Shown here piece by piece: positions 23,574 through 35,439 of a stretch of DNA of 64,000 bases. The first letter of the stretch is position 1; each line of letters begins with the position of its first letter. This DNA is from Theropithecus gelada (lineage: Eukaryota; Chordata; Mammalia; Primates; Cercopithecidae). A program made the position numbers and the translations under genes. Location of the stretch: contig NC_037671.1 of the NCBI RefSeq assembly GCF_003255815.1, forward strand, positions 155,240,645 to 155,304,644, given 5' to 3'. Under the pieces are notes generated by a model, which saw only the letters and a list, made by a program, of their open reading frames with translations, searched no databases and had not been told where the DNA came from.

Positions 23574-23924
23574 TACTATAGTATTTTTATTTTTAATTTG
23601 GAAAGAATAAAGGTGACGGAGTCTGTCCCATAAAGTAGGAGGAGAGGCTATCTGTTGGGAATGAGTGGAGGGGAATGTAACAGCTTGAGGAGAAGGGTGA
23701 TGTTCTGCAATAACCCTTGTAGGGTATAAGTCTCTGGCTAAAGGCTAAACCACAGCACCAGTCCTGGTCATGACCCCAGAGGTAGGAGCAGAGACTCCAA
23801 GTGCTTGTATAGTTTCACGGTTATTGTTTCCCAGCAAAATACAAGGAAGACAAAGTGCTAAAAGAAATAGGGCTGTTGGTAGCTAGTGGGATGGGCCATA
23901 GGGGGCTGGTTTGTTCATCAGTAT

Positions 23925-24430
23925 TGCTTTTTAGAGTTTTAACTTTTACTGTGAAAAATTTCAAATATAAAGTAGAGCAGGTATAGTAGAGTATAATGAA
24001 CTCCTCATGTATTTATTACCCAGCTTCAATAATTAGAAATGTTGCAGCTTTGTTTTGTTTAATCTCCCTAACCTCTTCATGTTTTCCATAGGCGTTTTTA
24101 AAGAATATCCCAGGCATCATATCATTTTATCCATAAATGTTTCCATGTATATATATAAGATAAAGACTTTTAAAAACCGTAACTACAATGTTTCTCTCAT
24201 AGCTAACAAAATTAACATTATTTCCTCAATTTAACCCAATTCTCAGTGAAAAATCAAATTTCTCTAATTATTCAAAAATTGTAGATTTTTTTAAAATTGG
24301 GATATAAATGGGGTCTGCACATTACATTTGATTGATATTTAAGTTTCTTTTTATAATAATTTTTTATGTACAATTTACATTCAACAAAATTTACTCTTTA
24401 AATCTGCAGTCCAGTGACTTTTGATCAATG
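23925..24430 (-). mobile_element. L1M-type 3' sequence, reverse
   Basis: AACTTTTACTGTGAAAAATT, CAAATATAAAGTAGAGCAGG, TTTATTACCCAGCTTCAATA, TCCCAGGCATCATATCATTT, AGCTAACAAAATTAAC and CACATTACATTTGATTGATA follow the antisense of an ancient L1 3' end. The last part (24355-24430) may belong to a second L1M fragment. Confidence 0.7.
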
Positions 24431-24539
24431 AGAGTTGTGGGGGTGGCAGGCATGTTAAAACATAAGAGTAACTTCAGAACAGAATCTTATATAAAGTCAA
24501 AGACACAGTTCAAATGATATTTTAAATTTCATACGAGGA

Positions 24540-25100
24540 AAGAGAGGGTCAGGATGTGATGTCTGGAGTAACTTGGAAAGATGTATTGAACTTGTACCCC
24601 GGAGTAGAAGTGCGGGGCAGTGGGGTCAAGGAGATATTCTGGGTAGAAGGAACAGCATAGTGCATTATGCAGTAGAAGTAGATTGATATTGTTAAAAATT
24701 AAATCAAGATGACGTAGGTAGGGAGAGAGAATGGTGCAAACCTAAGTTAGATAAGACAGACATCTTGTATGTCATACTCAAAAGCTTGGCTCTTACCCTG
24801 TGGGAATGGGGGAACTACTAGGAGAACAGAATTATCATTTTAGAAAGATTTCTCTGTTGGTGCTGTGGACCAAGGACTGGAGGAGGCTTGCACAGGTAGA
24901 TCAGTTCATTATTGCAAAAATCAAAAGAGACAGCATGGGCAGTAGTGACAGGAGGAGGAGAGCTAAGGACTTGGGAAAGACAATTGGCAGGTAAAGGACA
25001 AGTCTCAGTGAGTGACTGACATAGGAAGAAGTGATAAGGTGGGGAAGCTAGTGAACAATCTAGGATGACTTCCGACTTGATGGCTTGAGAGTCTCCCAAG
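24540..25100 (-). mobile_element. L2 LINE, reverse
   Basis: GGGTAGAAGGAACAGCATAG, TTTTAGAAAGATTTCTCTGT, GACAGGAGGAGGAGAGCTAA and CAATCTAGGATGACTTCCGA follow the reverse complement of L2 between its 3' third and ORF2 C-terminus. No frame survives. Confidence 0.7.
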
Positions 25101-25114
25101 GATGGTGTAATACA

Positions 25115-25330
25115 GATTTTGACTTTTGAGTCAGATAGACATGTGTTCAAGTGCCAAGTCTGACACTTATTTACAAGATGTGTGATTTTGGGTAACTTAC
25201 TTCCCTAAGCCTCAGTCTCTCATCTGAAATGAAGATAAGCTACCTCGCAAGACAGCTGTGAGATTACATTATATGCAGTGCTAATCAGTGTTTGATATAC
25301 CGGAAGCATTCAAGAAATATTAATTATTAA
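25115..25330 (+). mobile_element. MIR SINE, nearly full length
   Basis: TTTTGAGTCAGATAGACATG, ATTTACAAGATGTGTGATTT, TGGGTAACTTACTTCCC, AAGCCTCAGTCTCTCATCTG and GATAAGCTACCTCGCAAGAC run in MIR order and end at CATTCAAGAAATATTAATTA. Confidence 0.88.
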
Positions 25331-25529
25331 AATTATTTGGATCTAAAGTCCCTGGTTGTAATATGAATACCTGAATAGAGGAAATCATTAATTGTGGGAC
25401 CCTATTAAATGGAGAAGCCACGAAATTTGTATGAGGGCAGAAACTGTGCATCAGAATGTTGGTTATAATATGACTCACAACTGAAACATACTGAGACCGA
25501 TGCACACCAAGAGCAATACAGTGACTAGC

Positions 25530-26060
25530 ATTTGCCATTCACATTGTGCTTTTACGTAGGTGTTCTCACTAGTCTTATGACAACACTAAGAAGCCATTAT
25601 TTTTATTTATTTATTTATATTTAATTAATTAATTTATTTATTTATTTTTATTTTTTTGAGACGGAGTCTCGCTCTGTTGCCCAGGCTGTAGTGCAGTGGC
25701 GCGATCTCGGCTCACTGTAAGCTCCACCTCCCGGGTTCATGCCATTCTCCTACCTCAGCCTCCCGAGTAGCTGGGACTATAGGCACCCGCCACTATGCTT
25801 GGCTAATTTTTTTGTATTTTTAGTAGAGATGGGGTTTCACTGTGTTAGCCAGGATGGTCTGGATCTCCTGACCTCGTGATCCGCCCGCCTCGGCCTCCCA
25901 AAATGCTGGGATTACAGGCGTGAGTCACCACGCCTGGCCAACACTAAGAAGCCATTCTTTATTGTTACCTCTAATTTATAAATGAAGAAATCTCAAAGTT
26001 AAGGTCACATACCAGTAAGAGTGAAGCCAGGTTTTAAAATCCTGTGATCTTTCAACTATA
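25530..26060 (-). mobile_element. MIR SINE, reverse, split by AluY
   Basis: The left part reads ACGTAGGTGTTCTCACTAGT and TATGACAACACTAAG. After the Alu, the element resumes with ATTGTTACCTCTAATTTATA, AATGAAGAAATCTC and AAGGTCACATACCAGTAAG. Removing the Alu and one copy of its 17-base target duplication restores a colinear reverse MIR. Confidence 0.75.
25599..25939 (-). mobile_element. AluY, reverse, inserted in a MIR
   Basis: The target duplication AACACTAAGAAGCCATT is present at 25582-25598 and 25940-25956. The tail side is a long TTTATTTATTTA tract (25600-25655) that has turned into a microsatellite. The body runs from GAGACGGAGTCTCGCTCTGT to CCACGCCTGGCC. It keeps the more general primate base order GGCTAATTTTTTTGTA. 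Confidence 0.96.
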
Positions 26061-26074
26061 GATCACATCAATAG

Positions 26075-26305
26075 CTATTACTATGCACCAGGTACTATGT
26101 TAAATATTTTACATATATTTTCTCAAATATCACTCACAACCAGCCTATGAGGTAGATCCTATTGTTAACCTGATTGAGACAATAAAAGGCATGGAGAGTT
26201 TAATTCAAGATCCTGTATCTGATAAGTGACGAGGCCAAGATTTAAAACTAAGAGGTCTGACTCTAAAGTTCAAACTTTTAACCACACTGCTGTGATTACT
26301 TTAAT
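26075..26305 (-). mobile_element. MIR SINE, reverse
   Basis: ACTATGCACCAGGTACTATG, TTTTACATATATTTTCTC, AACCAGCCTATGAGGTAGAT, AAGTGACGAGGCCAAGATTT, GGTCTGACTCTAAAGTTCAA and TTTAACCACACTGCTGTGAT give an almost complete reverse MIR. Confidence 0.9.
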
Positions 26306-27479
26306 CTTTGAGACCCCCTAGTAAAATCTCTGAGCTTATGCTAGAGGTCAAGAATTCAAGGCAGAATTTGGGTCCCTAAGAAGTTCTAAATTATACAATT
26401 TCATTTTTGGACCAAAATTAACCTGATTGTGGGAACATATGCAAAATATCCATTAAAAAGTGGGGAAAAGTCTGCGGTTTCAAAGTGAAATTAGATATAT
26501 TAAAGAACCAGAGACATTCAGCGCAAATTTGTATCTGTTTTACTGAGTTTTGTGCTGTCCTCAAATCTGATGTTTCCATCATTTACTATATCCAAGTCTG
26601 TGACAAAACCAATGGCCAAGGTAAAACCCTATAACGCACATCTGGGCCTCCCTCCAGCTTACCATCAACCCCCAATCAATACTCTCTGGATACCATCATT
26701 TCAGCAGATAAGACAACTAATGTCCTGAGCAGGAATATTAGATCGTGCCATATGAAAAAGCTGTGGAGTTTAGGTTCTAGAAAATACACTTAAAAAATCA
26801 GCTGCACAAATACAGCATGAGCATAGTCCCAACCATCACTAAACTGGCTTTTCCTTAACATCACTGTTAAAGATAATTTTTAAATGATATGTTTTTCTAG
26901 GGAAGGTGTGTAGAAGCAGGTGAGAAGACCCAGTCCCCATAAGCAGCCTAGTCTGGGAAGCCCTTCTGCCCCTGTGGGCCTGAAATTCTCCAACTTCAGT
27001 CAAAGACACAGGGTGGGCAGGTGAGGGACCCAGCAAAGGCCAACAGCCTAGCAGCGGGGTCTGGCAAGTTTCATTGTCCCATCAGCTCTGAGAATTTCTC
27101 TGTCCCCACTATTCAGAGACATCAGGGCAGCAAGGAGGTATCCTGCCATGCCCCACTCTTACTGAAAGCCACTTCCATGCAAATTGGCCCTTCTGCTCCG
27201 ATAGGCAGCACCAGCAGGGACCAGTGAGAGCCCCAGTGGCACCTGATATACTGAACACACCAAAACAATCCCATAAAGGCTCTAAAAAGTAAATGGCCAT
27301 TGGAAGAACAGCCCACAAAAATAAGCCAAAACCTGCATGCTGAACCTAAACAGAGTAACTGCTGCTGAAATAAATTATAGGACTCAGAGTCCCCGAACAT
27401 AATTGACAAGATGCCCAGGATATAATATAAAGTCACTCATCATCAAGAACCCAGAAAATCACAACTTGAAAGAGAAAAG

Positions 27480-28740
27480 GCGATCAATTGATGCTAAGCA
27501 CTACATGGATCAGATGTTGAAATTCTCTGACAAAGATTTTAAAATACCTATCATGAAAACACTTCAATAATCAAAATTCTTTTGAAATAAATGAGAATAA
27601 AAAAATCTCAGCAAAGAATAGAAGTTACAAAAGAGAATCAAATGGAGATTACAGAATTGAAAAATACAATAACAAATGTCAAAACAATGACAAACTTGCT
27701 GGCTGGGCTCAATGGAAAAGTGGAGATGACAGAGGTTAGAATCAGTAGACTTGAGGATAAAACAATAGAATTAACCCAACCTGAAACAGAGAGAAAATGG
27801 GCTAAAACAAAAAATGAACAGAGTCTCAGGGACCTGTGGAATACTAACAAAAGATATGACAGTCATTTCATCAAGTCCCAGAAAATGAAGAGAAAGAGCA
27901 AGAGCAGAGCAGAAAGGGCACTTGGAAAAACAACGGCTGAACACTCCTCAAATTTGGCGAAAGATATAAACTTATTGTATTAGTCTGTGCTCACATTGCT
28001 AATAAAGACCTACCTAAGATTGGGTCTGGAAACTGGAAAGAGGTTTAATGGCCTCACAGTTCCACATGGCTGGAGAAGCCTCACCATCATGGGGGAGGGC
28101 AAAGGAGAAGCAAAGACATGTCTTACACAGCGGCAAGAAAGAGAGCTCATGCAGGGAAACTCCCATTTATAAAACCATTAGACTTCATGAGACTTATTGA
28201 CTACCATGAGGACAGTATGGGAGAAACCACTCCCATGATTTAATTATCTCCACCTGGCCCCACTTTTGACTTGTGGGGATTTTTACAATTCAAGGTGAGA
28301 TTTGGCTGGGGACACAGCCAAACCATATCACTTATACATCTAAGCTGAGTGAAACTCACACAGTATAAACAAAGAAAGTCATACCAAGACACATGATAAT
28401 TAAACTTTTGAAAATGAAAGATAAAAGTCTTGAGAGCAACTAGAGAGAAATAATGCATTACTTAAAAATACCAGTTCAGATTATAGCAGGTATCTCATCT
28501 GAAACCATGGAGACAAAAAGCAAGTGGTACACTAGTGTGGAAAGAAAAGAATTGTCAACTCTGAATTTCACTTTATCTGGCAAAAGTATCCTTCAGGAAT
28601 GAGAGGAAATGAAAACATTCTTGGAAAAAGGAAAACTAAAAGAGTTTGTTTCTAATAGACATACCCTTTAAGATTCACTAAAGGAGATTCTTCTAACAGG
28701 CAGACAATGATAAAAGAAAAATGTTTCAGCATCAGGAAGA
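27480..28740 (+). pseudogene. ORF1 remnant of the HAL1-like element
   Basis: An open stretch of 130 codons at 27591-27983 encodes a charged helical segment with heptads (TELKNTITNVKTM, EMTEVRISRLEDKTIEL), as in the L1/HAL1 ORF1 coiled coil. It is cut by the MST-type LTR at 27976. The C-terminal half resumes after 28335 (CATCTGAAACCATGGAGAC, GAAGAACGAACAGAG) but holds stops. Not functional. Confidence 0.7.
27976..28330 (-). mobile_element. Solo MaLR LTR (MST-type), 5-bp target duplication
   Basis: The reverse LTR has termini TGTATTAGTCTGTG and AACCATATCA and is flanked by CTTAT at 27971-27975 and 28331-28335. A perfect 5-base duplication is the expected size for MaLR insertions. The CAGTTCCACATGGCTGGAG and GACTTATTGACTACCATGAG blocks are MST/THE1-like. 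A single LTR with no internal region implies LTR-LTR recombination. Confidence 0.92.
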
Positions 28741-29182
28741 ACGAACAGAGAAAAGGGAAGAAATAGGGGTACATACAGTAAACTCTCATTTTCTTCCTAT
28801 GTTTAATAAATTATATTTGATGATGGAAACAAAAATATAACACCATCTGATACGTAAGATTTAAACGTGGTAAAGATAAAGGAACCTAAATAGAAGTGAA
28901 GTTCCCATACTTCACTCAAAGTAGTAAATATTGGTTCTAATAGACGATGTCACATACCTATAAAACCCAGAGTAACTATCATGAAAACAACACAAAGAGA
29001 TACACACAAAATCACTATCTTGAAATTACTTTTTTAAAATTACATTTAATCAGGATGGAATTATTTTTTAAGGAGTTCAAATAACCTGCGAGAGGCAAGA
29101 AAACAACAGAGGCACAAGAACCAGAGGAAACAAGTAGAAAATAAATTATAAAATAGCAGACTTACATGCTACAATATCATTA

Positions 29183-29625
29183 ATTACTTCATTTTTTACA
29201 AAAAATGTTTAATTTAAAAAATTTTTGTGGGTACATAGTAGGTATATATACTTATGGGGTACATGAGATATTCTGATACAGGCATGCAATGCGTAATAAT
29301 CACATCATGGAGAATGGGGTTTCCATCCCCTCGAGCATTTATCCCTAGTGTTGCAGACAATCCAATTATACTTTTAAAATTATTTTTAAATGTACAGTTA
29401 CTACTGATTATAGTCATCCTGTTGTGCTATCAAATAGTAGATCTTATCTATTCTATTTTTTTGTACCCATTAACTATCTCCAGCTCCCACTCATCCACCC
29501 TGTCCCACCCACCCCACCCACCTCACTACCCTTCCCAGCCTCTGGTAACAATATTCCTACTCTCTGTGTCCATTGAGTTCAATTGCTCTTATTTTTAGAT
29601 CCCACAAATAAGTAAGAACATGCAA
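29183..29625 (-). mobile_element. L1 3' end (L1MA/L1PB-type), reverse, inside HAL1-like element
   Basis: Antisense L1 3' UTR landmarks appear in order: GTGGGTACATAGTAGGTATA, GGGGTACATGAGATATTCTG, CAGGCATGCAATGCGTAATA, GTTGTGCTATCAAATAGTAG and TTTTTAGATCCCACAAATAA. The target AATATCATTA occurs at 29173-29182 and 29626-29635, a partly decayed duplication. A C-rich stretch (29485-29535) is part of the 3' UTR. Confidence 0.9.
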
Positions 29626-29944
29626 AATATCATTACTTTAAATGCAAACAATCTCAAGACCCCAGTTAAAAGTGAGGGGCAAGAGTGAGGGGTTGTAGAG
29701 GGAGTGTGGGAGGGAGTGACAGCATGGCTGTAAATGACTGCACGAGAGATCATTGTGGTGTGGGGCCTGTTCAGTACATGAACCTTTATGGGTAATAACA
29801 TTGTATAGAACTTAGTACAAGTAAGTCCAGGGATAGAGGTGGATTGTATAAATGTCAACATCCCAGCTGTAACATTATACTATAATTTTGCAAAATGCAA
29901 TATATTTTAACTTAAATCCATTTATCAAATAATAAAAACAAGGA

Positions 29945-31229
29945 TAAACTCACATCTCCTGCCACTTACAGGGGCAAACTTCTGGCCTTTGGAAAAGGGA
30001 GGAACAGAACATTTTCACAAATGTTTTGACCTGATGGCCTTGTAGACCCTTGAATGAGAATAATTGTCTAATCTTTCACCAGAAAATTTATCCTATTTTT
30101 TAATGCAAAAATGAGGAAGAGTTTCCCCCACAGGAGGAATGAGTTGTCCCAATGAAGAAACATCCTTATAATCCACAACAAAGGGGTTCGAAATGCTCTA
30201 TTACTATTGCCTCCTTAAATTAAACAGCACAAGAAAAGTAAAGATAGCTTGAGTGCCGTTTCAGACTAAAACTTTATTACCACTTGCTTTTCAGATTTGA
30301 ATTTTGCACTTTAGTTTGTGATTATTTGCAAGTTTTCCCTTGGTCTTTCGCTCTTAATCCCTATTGACTGAGGTTAATAGGAATGATGCAGGTTATTGGA
30401 TATTAGAAGCCCACATCATGGAACAACAACAGTTGTGGGACCAGCAGTACAGCACACCATGAATAATAAACTGGAAAAAAAATCCCTTCTTATATTTCCT
30501 TAATCAAATCAGCAAATGCACGGTGTATAGTAATTTTAGCACACATGACTGCAATCATATTTTGCTGCACCCACAATCCAATATTGAATGTGGGAAAAAA
30601 ATGCATCAACTGAGTCTCAGGTCTGTATCATACCTAAAAGAGTTGGGCCCGTATTTCTCTACATTTTTAAAAATCCCTTTTAATAAATGAGATGAGTTCA
30701 TAGCAGAGTCTTCTTTGGTCTAGAATCTAGATGAACAGTGTATTACTATCTAACCTTGAACCAAAGAAGAGACTGTTCAGTTCAGTCTTCTATCGTGTCC
30801 TCAGTTATGTTTGCAGCACACTTAAAATTCTGAACATTTTATCATTATATCGTAAATTTAAAGAGGTTAAAAGACTGCAAAGAGTATAAACAGATTAATA
30901 GTTGCAATGCAGTCTCCATCTCATATAACAAGGTCTCATAGAATCTATTATAGCATCCCTGGTTATCATGCTCGTTGCCCTTCAGTGCTATATCTCTATT
31001 TGAGTAGAATTGTTTACTGGCCTGATCATACCTTCTTAGAGACCCACAGAGCTGAGTTCTCTTATTCTCCTGGGAACATGCAATCTTTTATTTATTTATT
31101 TATTTTTGCCTCCATTAAGTACTTTCTGTGGGTTGAACCTTACTCTACGCTACCATTATCTTCTAGCCCAACATTCTAACAGTGTAGGATTTATGCTCTA
31201 ATTTTCCTAAGTGATCTTAAAAATATATT
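29945..31229. other. Unique DNA between HAL1-like element and L1
   Basis: No repeat family or gene recognised. A TTTA run is at 31087-31108. Confidence 0.5.
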
Positions 31230-33605
31230 TACCAAGGAAGAAGTCGAATCTCTGAATAGACCAATAACAGGTTCGGAAATTGAGTTAGTAATTAATAGCC
31301 TACCAAACAAAAAAAGTCCAGAACCAGATGGATTGACAGCTGAATTCTACCAGCGGTACAAAGAGGAGCTGATACCATTCTTTCTGAAACTATTCCAATC
31401 AATAGAAAAAGAAGGAATCCTCCTTAACTCATTTTATGAGGCCAGCATCATCCTGATACCAAAACCTGGCAGAGACACAACAAAAAAAGAAATTTCAGGC
31501 CAATATCCCTGATGAACATCAATGTGAAAATCCTTAATAAAATACTGGCAAACTGAATCCAGCAGCACATCAAAAAGCTTATCCACCAAGATCAAGTCAA
31601 CTTCATCCCTGGGATGCAAGGCTGGTTCAACATATGCAAATCAATAAATGTAATCCATCACATAAACAGAACCAATGACAAAAACTACATGATTATCTCA
31701 ATAGATGCAGAAAATACCTTCCACAAAATTCAACAGTGCTTTACGCTAAAAACTCTCAATAAATTAGGTATTGATGGGATGTATCTCAAAATAATAAGAG
31801 CTATTTATGACAAACTCATAGCCAATATCATACTGAATAAGCAAAAACTGGAAGCATTCCCTTTGAAAACTGGCACAGGACAAGGATACCCTCTCTCACC
31901 ACTCTTACTCAACATAGTGTTGGAAGTTCTGGCCAGGGCAATCAGGCAAGAGAAAGAAACAAAAGATATTCAACAAGGAAAAGAGGAAGTCAGATTGTCC
32001 CTGTTTGCAGATGACATGATTGTGTATTTAGAAAACCCCATCGTCTCAGCCCAAAATCTCCTTAAGATGATAAGCAATTTCAGCAAAGCCTCAGGTTACA
32101 AAATCAATGTGCAAAAATCACAAGCATTCCTATACACCAATAACAGACAAACAGAGAGCCAAATCATGAGTGAACTCCCATTTGCAATTGCTACAAAGAG
32201 AATACCTAGGAATCCAACTTACAAGGGATGTGAAGGATCTCTTCAAGGAGAACTACAAACCACCGCTCAAGGAAATCAGAGAGGACACAAACAAATGGAA
32301 AAACATTCCATGCTCATGAATAGGAAGAATCAATATCATGAAAATGGCCATAGTGCCCAAAATAATTTACAGATTCAATGCTATACCCATCAAGCTACCA
32401 GTGACTTTCTTCACACAATTGGAAAAATCTGCTTTAAATTTCATATGGAACCAAACAAGAGCCCAGATAGCCAAGATAATCCTAAGCCAAAAGAACAAAG
32501 CTGGAGGCATCAGGCTACCTGACTTCAAACTATACTACAAGGCTACAGTAACCAAAACAGCATGGTACCGATACCAAAACAGATATACAAACCAATGGAA
32601 CAGAACAGAGGCCTTAGATATAACACCACACGTCTACAACCATCTGATTTTTGACAAACCTGACAAAAACAAGCAATAGGGAAAGGACTTCCTATTTAAT
32701 AAATGGTGCTGGTAAAACTGGTTAGCCAAATGCAAAAAGCTGAAACTGGATCCCTTCCTTACACCTTACACAAAAATTAACTCAAGATGGATTAAAGACT
32801 TAAACGTAAGACCTGACCTAAAACCATAAAAATCCTAGAAAAAAACCTAAGCAATACCATTCATGACATAGGCATGGGCAAAGACTTCATGACTAAAACA
32901 CCAAAAGCAATAGCAACAAAAGCCAAAATAGACAGATGGAATCGAATTAAACTAACGAGCTTCTGCACAGCAAAAGAAACTATCATCAGAGTTAACAGGC
33001 AACCTACAGACTGGGAGAAAATTTTTGCAATCTATCCATCTGACAAAGGGCTAATATCCAGAATCTACAAAGAACTTAAATTTATAAGAAAAAAAAAAAC
33101 CCATCAAAAATGCATAAAGGATATGGACAGACATTTCTCAAAAGAAGACATTTATGCAGCCAACAGACATATGAAAACATGCTCATCATCACTGGTCATT
33201 AGAGAAATGCAAATCAAAACCACAATGAGATACCATCTCATGCCAGTTAGAATGGCGATCATTAAAAAGTCAGGAAACAACAGATGCTGGAGAAGATGTG
33301 GAGAAATAGGAATGCTTCTACACTGTTGGTGGGAGTGTAAATTCGTTGAACCATTGTGGAAGACATTGTGGCGATTCCTCAAGCATCTAGAGCTAGAAAT
33401 ACCATTTGACCGAGCAATCCCATTACTGGATATATACCCAATGGATTATCAATCATTCTACTTTAAAGACACATGCACACATATGTTTATTGCAGCACTG
33501 TTCACAACAGCAAAGTCTTGGAACCAACCCAAATGCCCATCAATGATAGACTGCATAAAGAAAATGTGGCAAATATACACCATGGAATTCTATGCAGCCA
33601 TATAA
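31230..33605 (+). pseudogene. L1 ORF2 remnant with readable RT and C-terminal parts
   Basis: The longest frame (31614-32522, 302 codons) covers the RT palm. It holds the block PLKTGTGQG, the catalytic FADD motif in LSLFADDMIVY and the GYKINVQKSQAF segment, so the active-site aspartates are still encoded. A frameshift near 32200 moves the reading to 32338-32679, then stops interrupt it. A 243-codon frame at 32874-33605 gives the C-terminal region with a cysteine-histidine motif (CWRRCGEIGMLLHCWWEC). Without the endonuclease and with frameshifts it cannot act on its own. It is not a host gene. Confidence 0.92.
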
Positions 33606-33924
33606 AAGGATAAGTTCGTGTCCTTTGCAGGCACATGGATGAAGCGGGAAACCGTCATTCTCAGTAAAGTAGTACAAGAAGAGAAAACCAAACACCGCAT
33701 GTTTTCACTCATAAGTGGGAGCTGAACAATGAAAACACATGGACATAGGGAGGGGAACATCACATATCAGGGCCTGTAGGGGGCTGGGGGGCTGGGGGAG
33801 GGATAGCAGTAGGAGAAATACCTAATGTAAATGACGAGTTGATGGGTGCAGCAAACCAACATAGCACATGTATACCTATGTAACAAACCTGCACGTTGTG
33901 CACATGTACCCCAGAACTTAAAGA
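31230..33924 (+). mobile_element. 5'-truncated L1 (L1P), 2.7 kb
   Basis: It begins inside ORF2 at ACCAAGGAAGAAGTCG and runs colinearly to the 3' UTR, ending at CCCCAGAACTTAAAG. The 3' UTR with GGGTGCAGCAAACCAACATA and CCTATGTAACAAACC is of the younger L1PA type. The usual TATAATAATAAAA and poly(A) tail are missing: unrelated ATTCTCTCATATATA follows directly. No clear target duplication is seen. Confidence 0.94.
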
Positions 33925-35264
33925 TTCTCTCATATATATATGTATCAACTTGCTGGCACAACTGGGTGGGAGTCATGGTTACCTCTCCAATCTATAGTAC
34001 AACAATGAGAAACTGTTGTATGACATGCAAGACTTTCTCTGTCAGGGAGCATTCAGCCTTTTCTTGAATATTCATAGTTATAGGCAGCTATCAATAGCCA
34101 CACTCTGAAAACGCCGGTCACTCCATTTTCAAACAAATCTGTTAGGAAGCTCTTTAACTGAGTTCAAATCTGCCATATGTTCTAATTTGACACTTAGCAC
34201 AATACAGAGTAAACCTACACCATGGGCTACAACTTCAAATGCCAGTGAGTGATGCTGTTTGGGAGTGAGAAACATTTCGATAAAGATGTGAAAACAATAT
34301 AACTCTCCTATTAGAAAAAGTATGGGGAAAAATCCTGGTGAAAGATTGCTGTGAAGATTACTTAGTTGTTAAGGGATATGTTGAAAATAATGGAGATTGG
34401 TAAAAAAGAGAGCACATCCCCTATACAATGGGCAACCTCTACTCATCCCTGGGTATTGGCTGCTGTAAAGGGAGATAGAATTTCTAATTCTTCAAAAATT
34501 GGAAGTCAGAAATCAAGATTTCTACACAAAATCTCGTGACTTTAAGAGTTGGCTGCTAATTCAAAACATTTAAAAAATTTATTTGGGTCAACACAGTGCA
34601 TTTGTAGGCCACTATCCTGCCACCTCCAATCTGAAGGCTGCACTATATCACAGCCTGTGAGCTTTTGAAGACAGACAGTGGGTCTCTAGGGATATTTTTT
34701 CTTCCAGATCAAATGGCACCACCTTCATTGACCATTCTGTATATAAGGATTCCAAACTTCTCTCTATCGTGAATGATCTGCTGACTTGTTTTGATTTTCT
34801 AAAAAATCTTCCTGAAGTGCAGGATTGAGAGAGACAGAGAGAGTCCAACGAGGATCTGATCTGCAGGACAGCATGGCTGTTCTAGACCTACACAGCATCT
34901 TTACTTATGGGCCTCTCTTCCACCAGCCTCTGTGTGTGTTTTTAAAAATCTATGATGAGGATACTCTTGGAGTCTTATTTCCTTCTCATCACAGTAAAGG
35001 TGTGATCTAAATGTTGTTGTTGCTAACCAATCTTCTCATCTCTGGCTGTAAATTCATACCATTTTGTCCTGGAAAAATTTTGAGATCTATATTTCAAAAG
35101 CAGAAATGCCATCATTTTTATGCTCACCAAGGCAAATTTGTATTTTCTGAAGGCCGTGTTTTCCTAGAATTTTCTTAAGGATCACTTCTCTCTAAATATT
35201 CTGATTGCTTCCAGTTCAAAAATCAAATATGGCTTTTATGTTTAAAAAGTATGTTCTTGTTATG
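33925..35264. other. Unique DNA
   Basis: I see no repeat or gene. Short frames such as 34825-35010 look random. Confidence 0.5.
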
Positions 35265-35435
35265 CATTAGGCCTTTAACCTACGTTATCTTTTTTAATTG
35301 TTCCAACAACCCCATGAAGTATTTATTTTTCACTTAAAAAATTTATAAAGTCTAGTCAAGTGAAGCAGTGGGAGTGAAGAAGGAACAAAGAAATCTGTAA
35401 CTGGTTAAGATCAATTAGTTGTTAACACCACTGCA
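35265..35435 (-). mobile_element. MIR SINE, reverse (first of a pair)
   Basis: GGCCTTTAACCTACGTTATC, TTGTTCCAACAACCCCATGA and AGTATTTATTTTTCAC are reverse MIR in order, ending near GTTGTTAACACCACTGCACTC. The core is poorly preserved. Confidence 0.6.
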
Positions 35436-35439
35436 CTCA

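Larger units (their letters stand above)
26900..29940 (+). mobile_element. HAL1-like (half-L1) element carrying two insertions
   Basis: The segment has an L1M-like 5' region, an ORF1-like region (about 27480-28740) and a post-ORF1 segment with the beginning of an ORF2-like sequence (to about 29670). It then passes directly to an L1M-like 3' end (GAACTTAGTACAAG, GGATTGTATAAATGTCAAC, CATTATACTATAATTTTGC). Almost all of ORF2 is absent, as in HAL1 elements, which carry only ORF1. An ordinary L1M with an internal deletion is the alternative. A solo MST-type LTR (27976-28330) and an L1 3' end (29183-29625) are inserted. The left edge is uncertain. Confidence 0.65.

Noticed and set aside
31614..32522. 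302-codon open frame, the longest in the window
   Set aside because: It is L1 ORF2 reverse transcriptase in a 5'-truncated, frameshifted L1, not a host gene.
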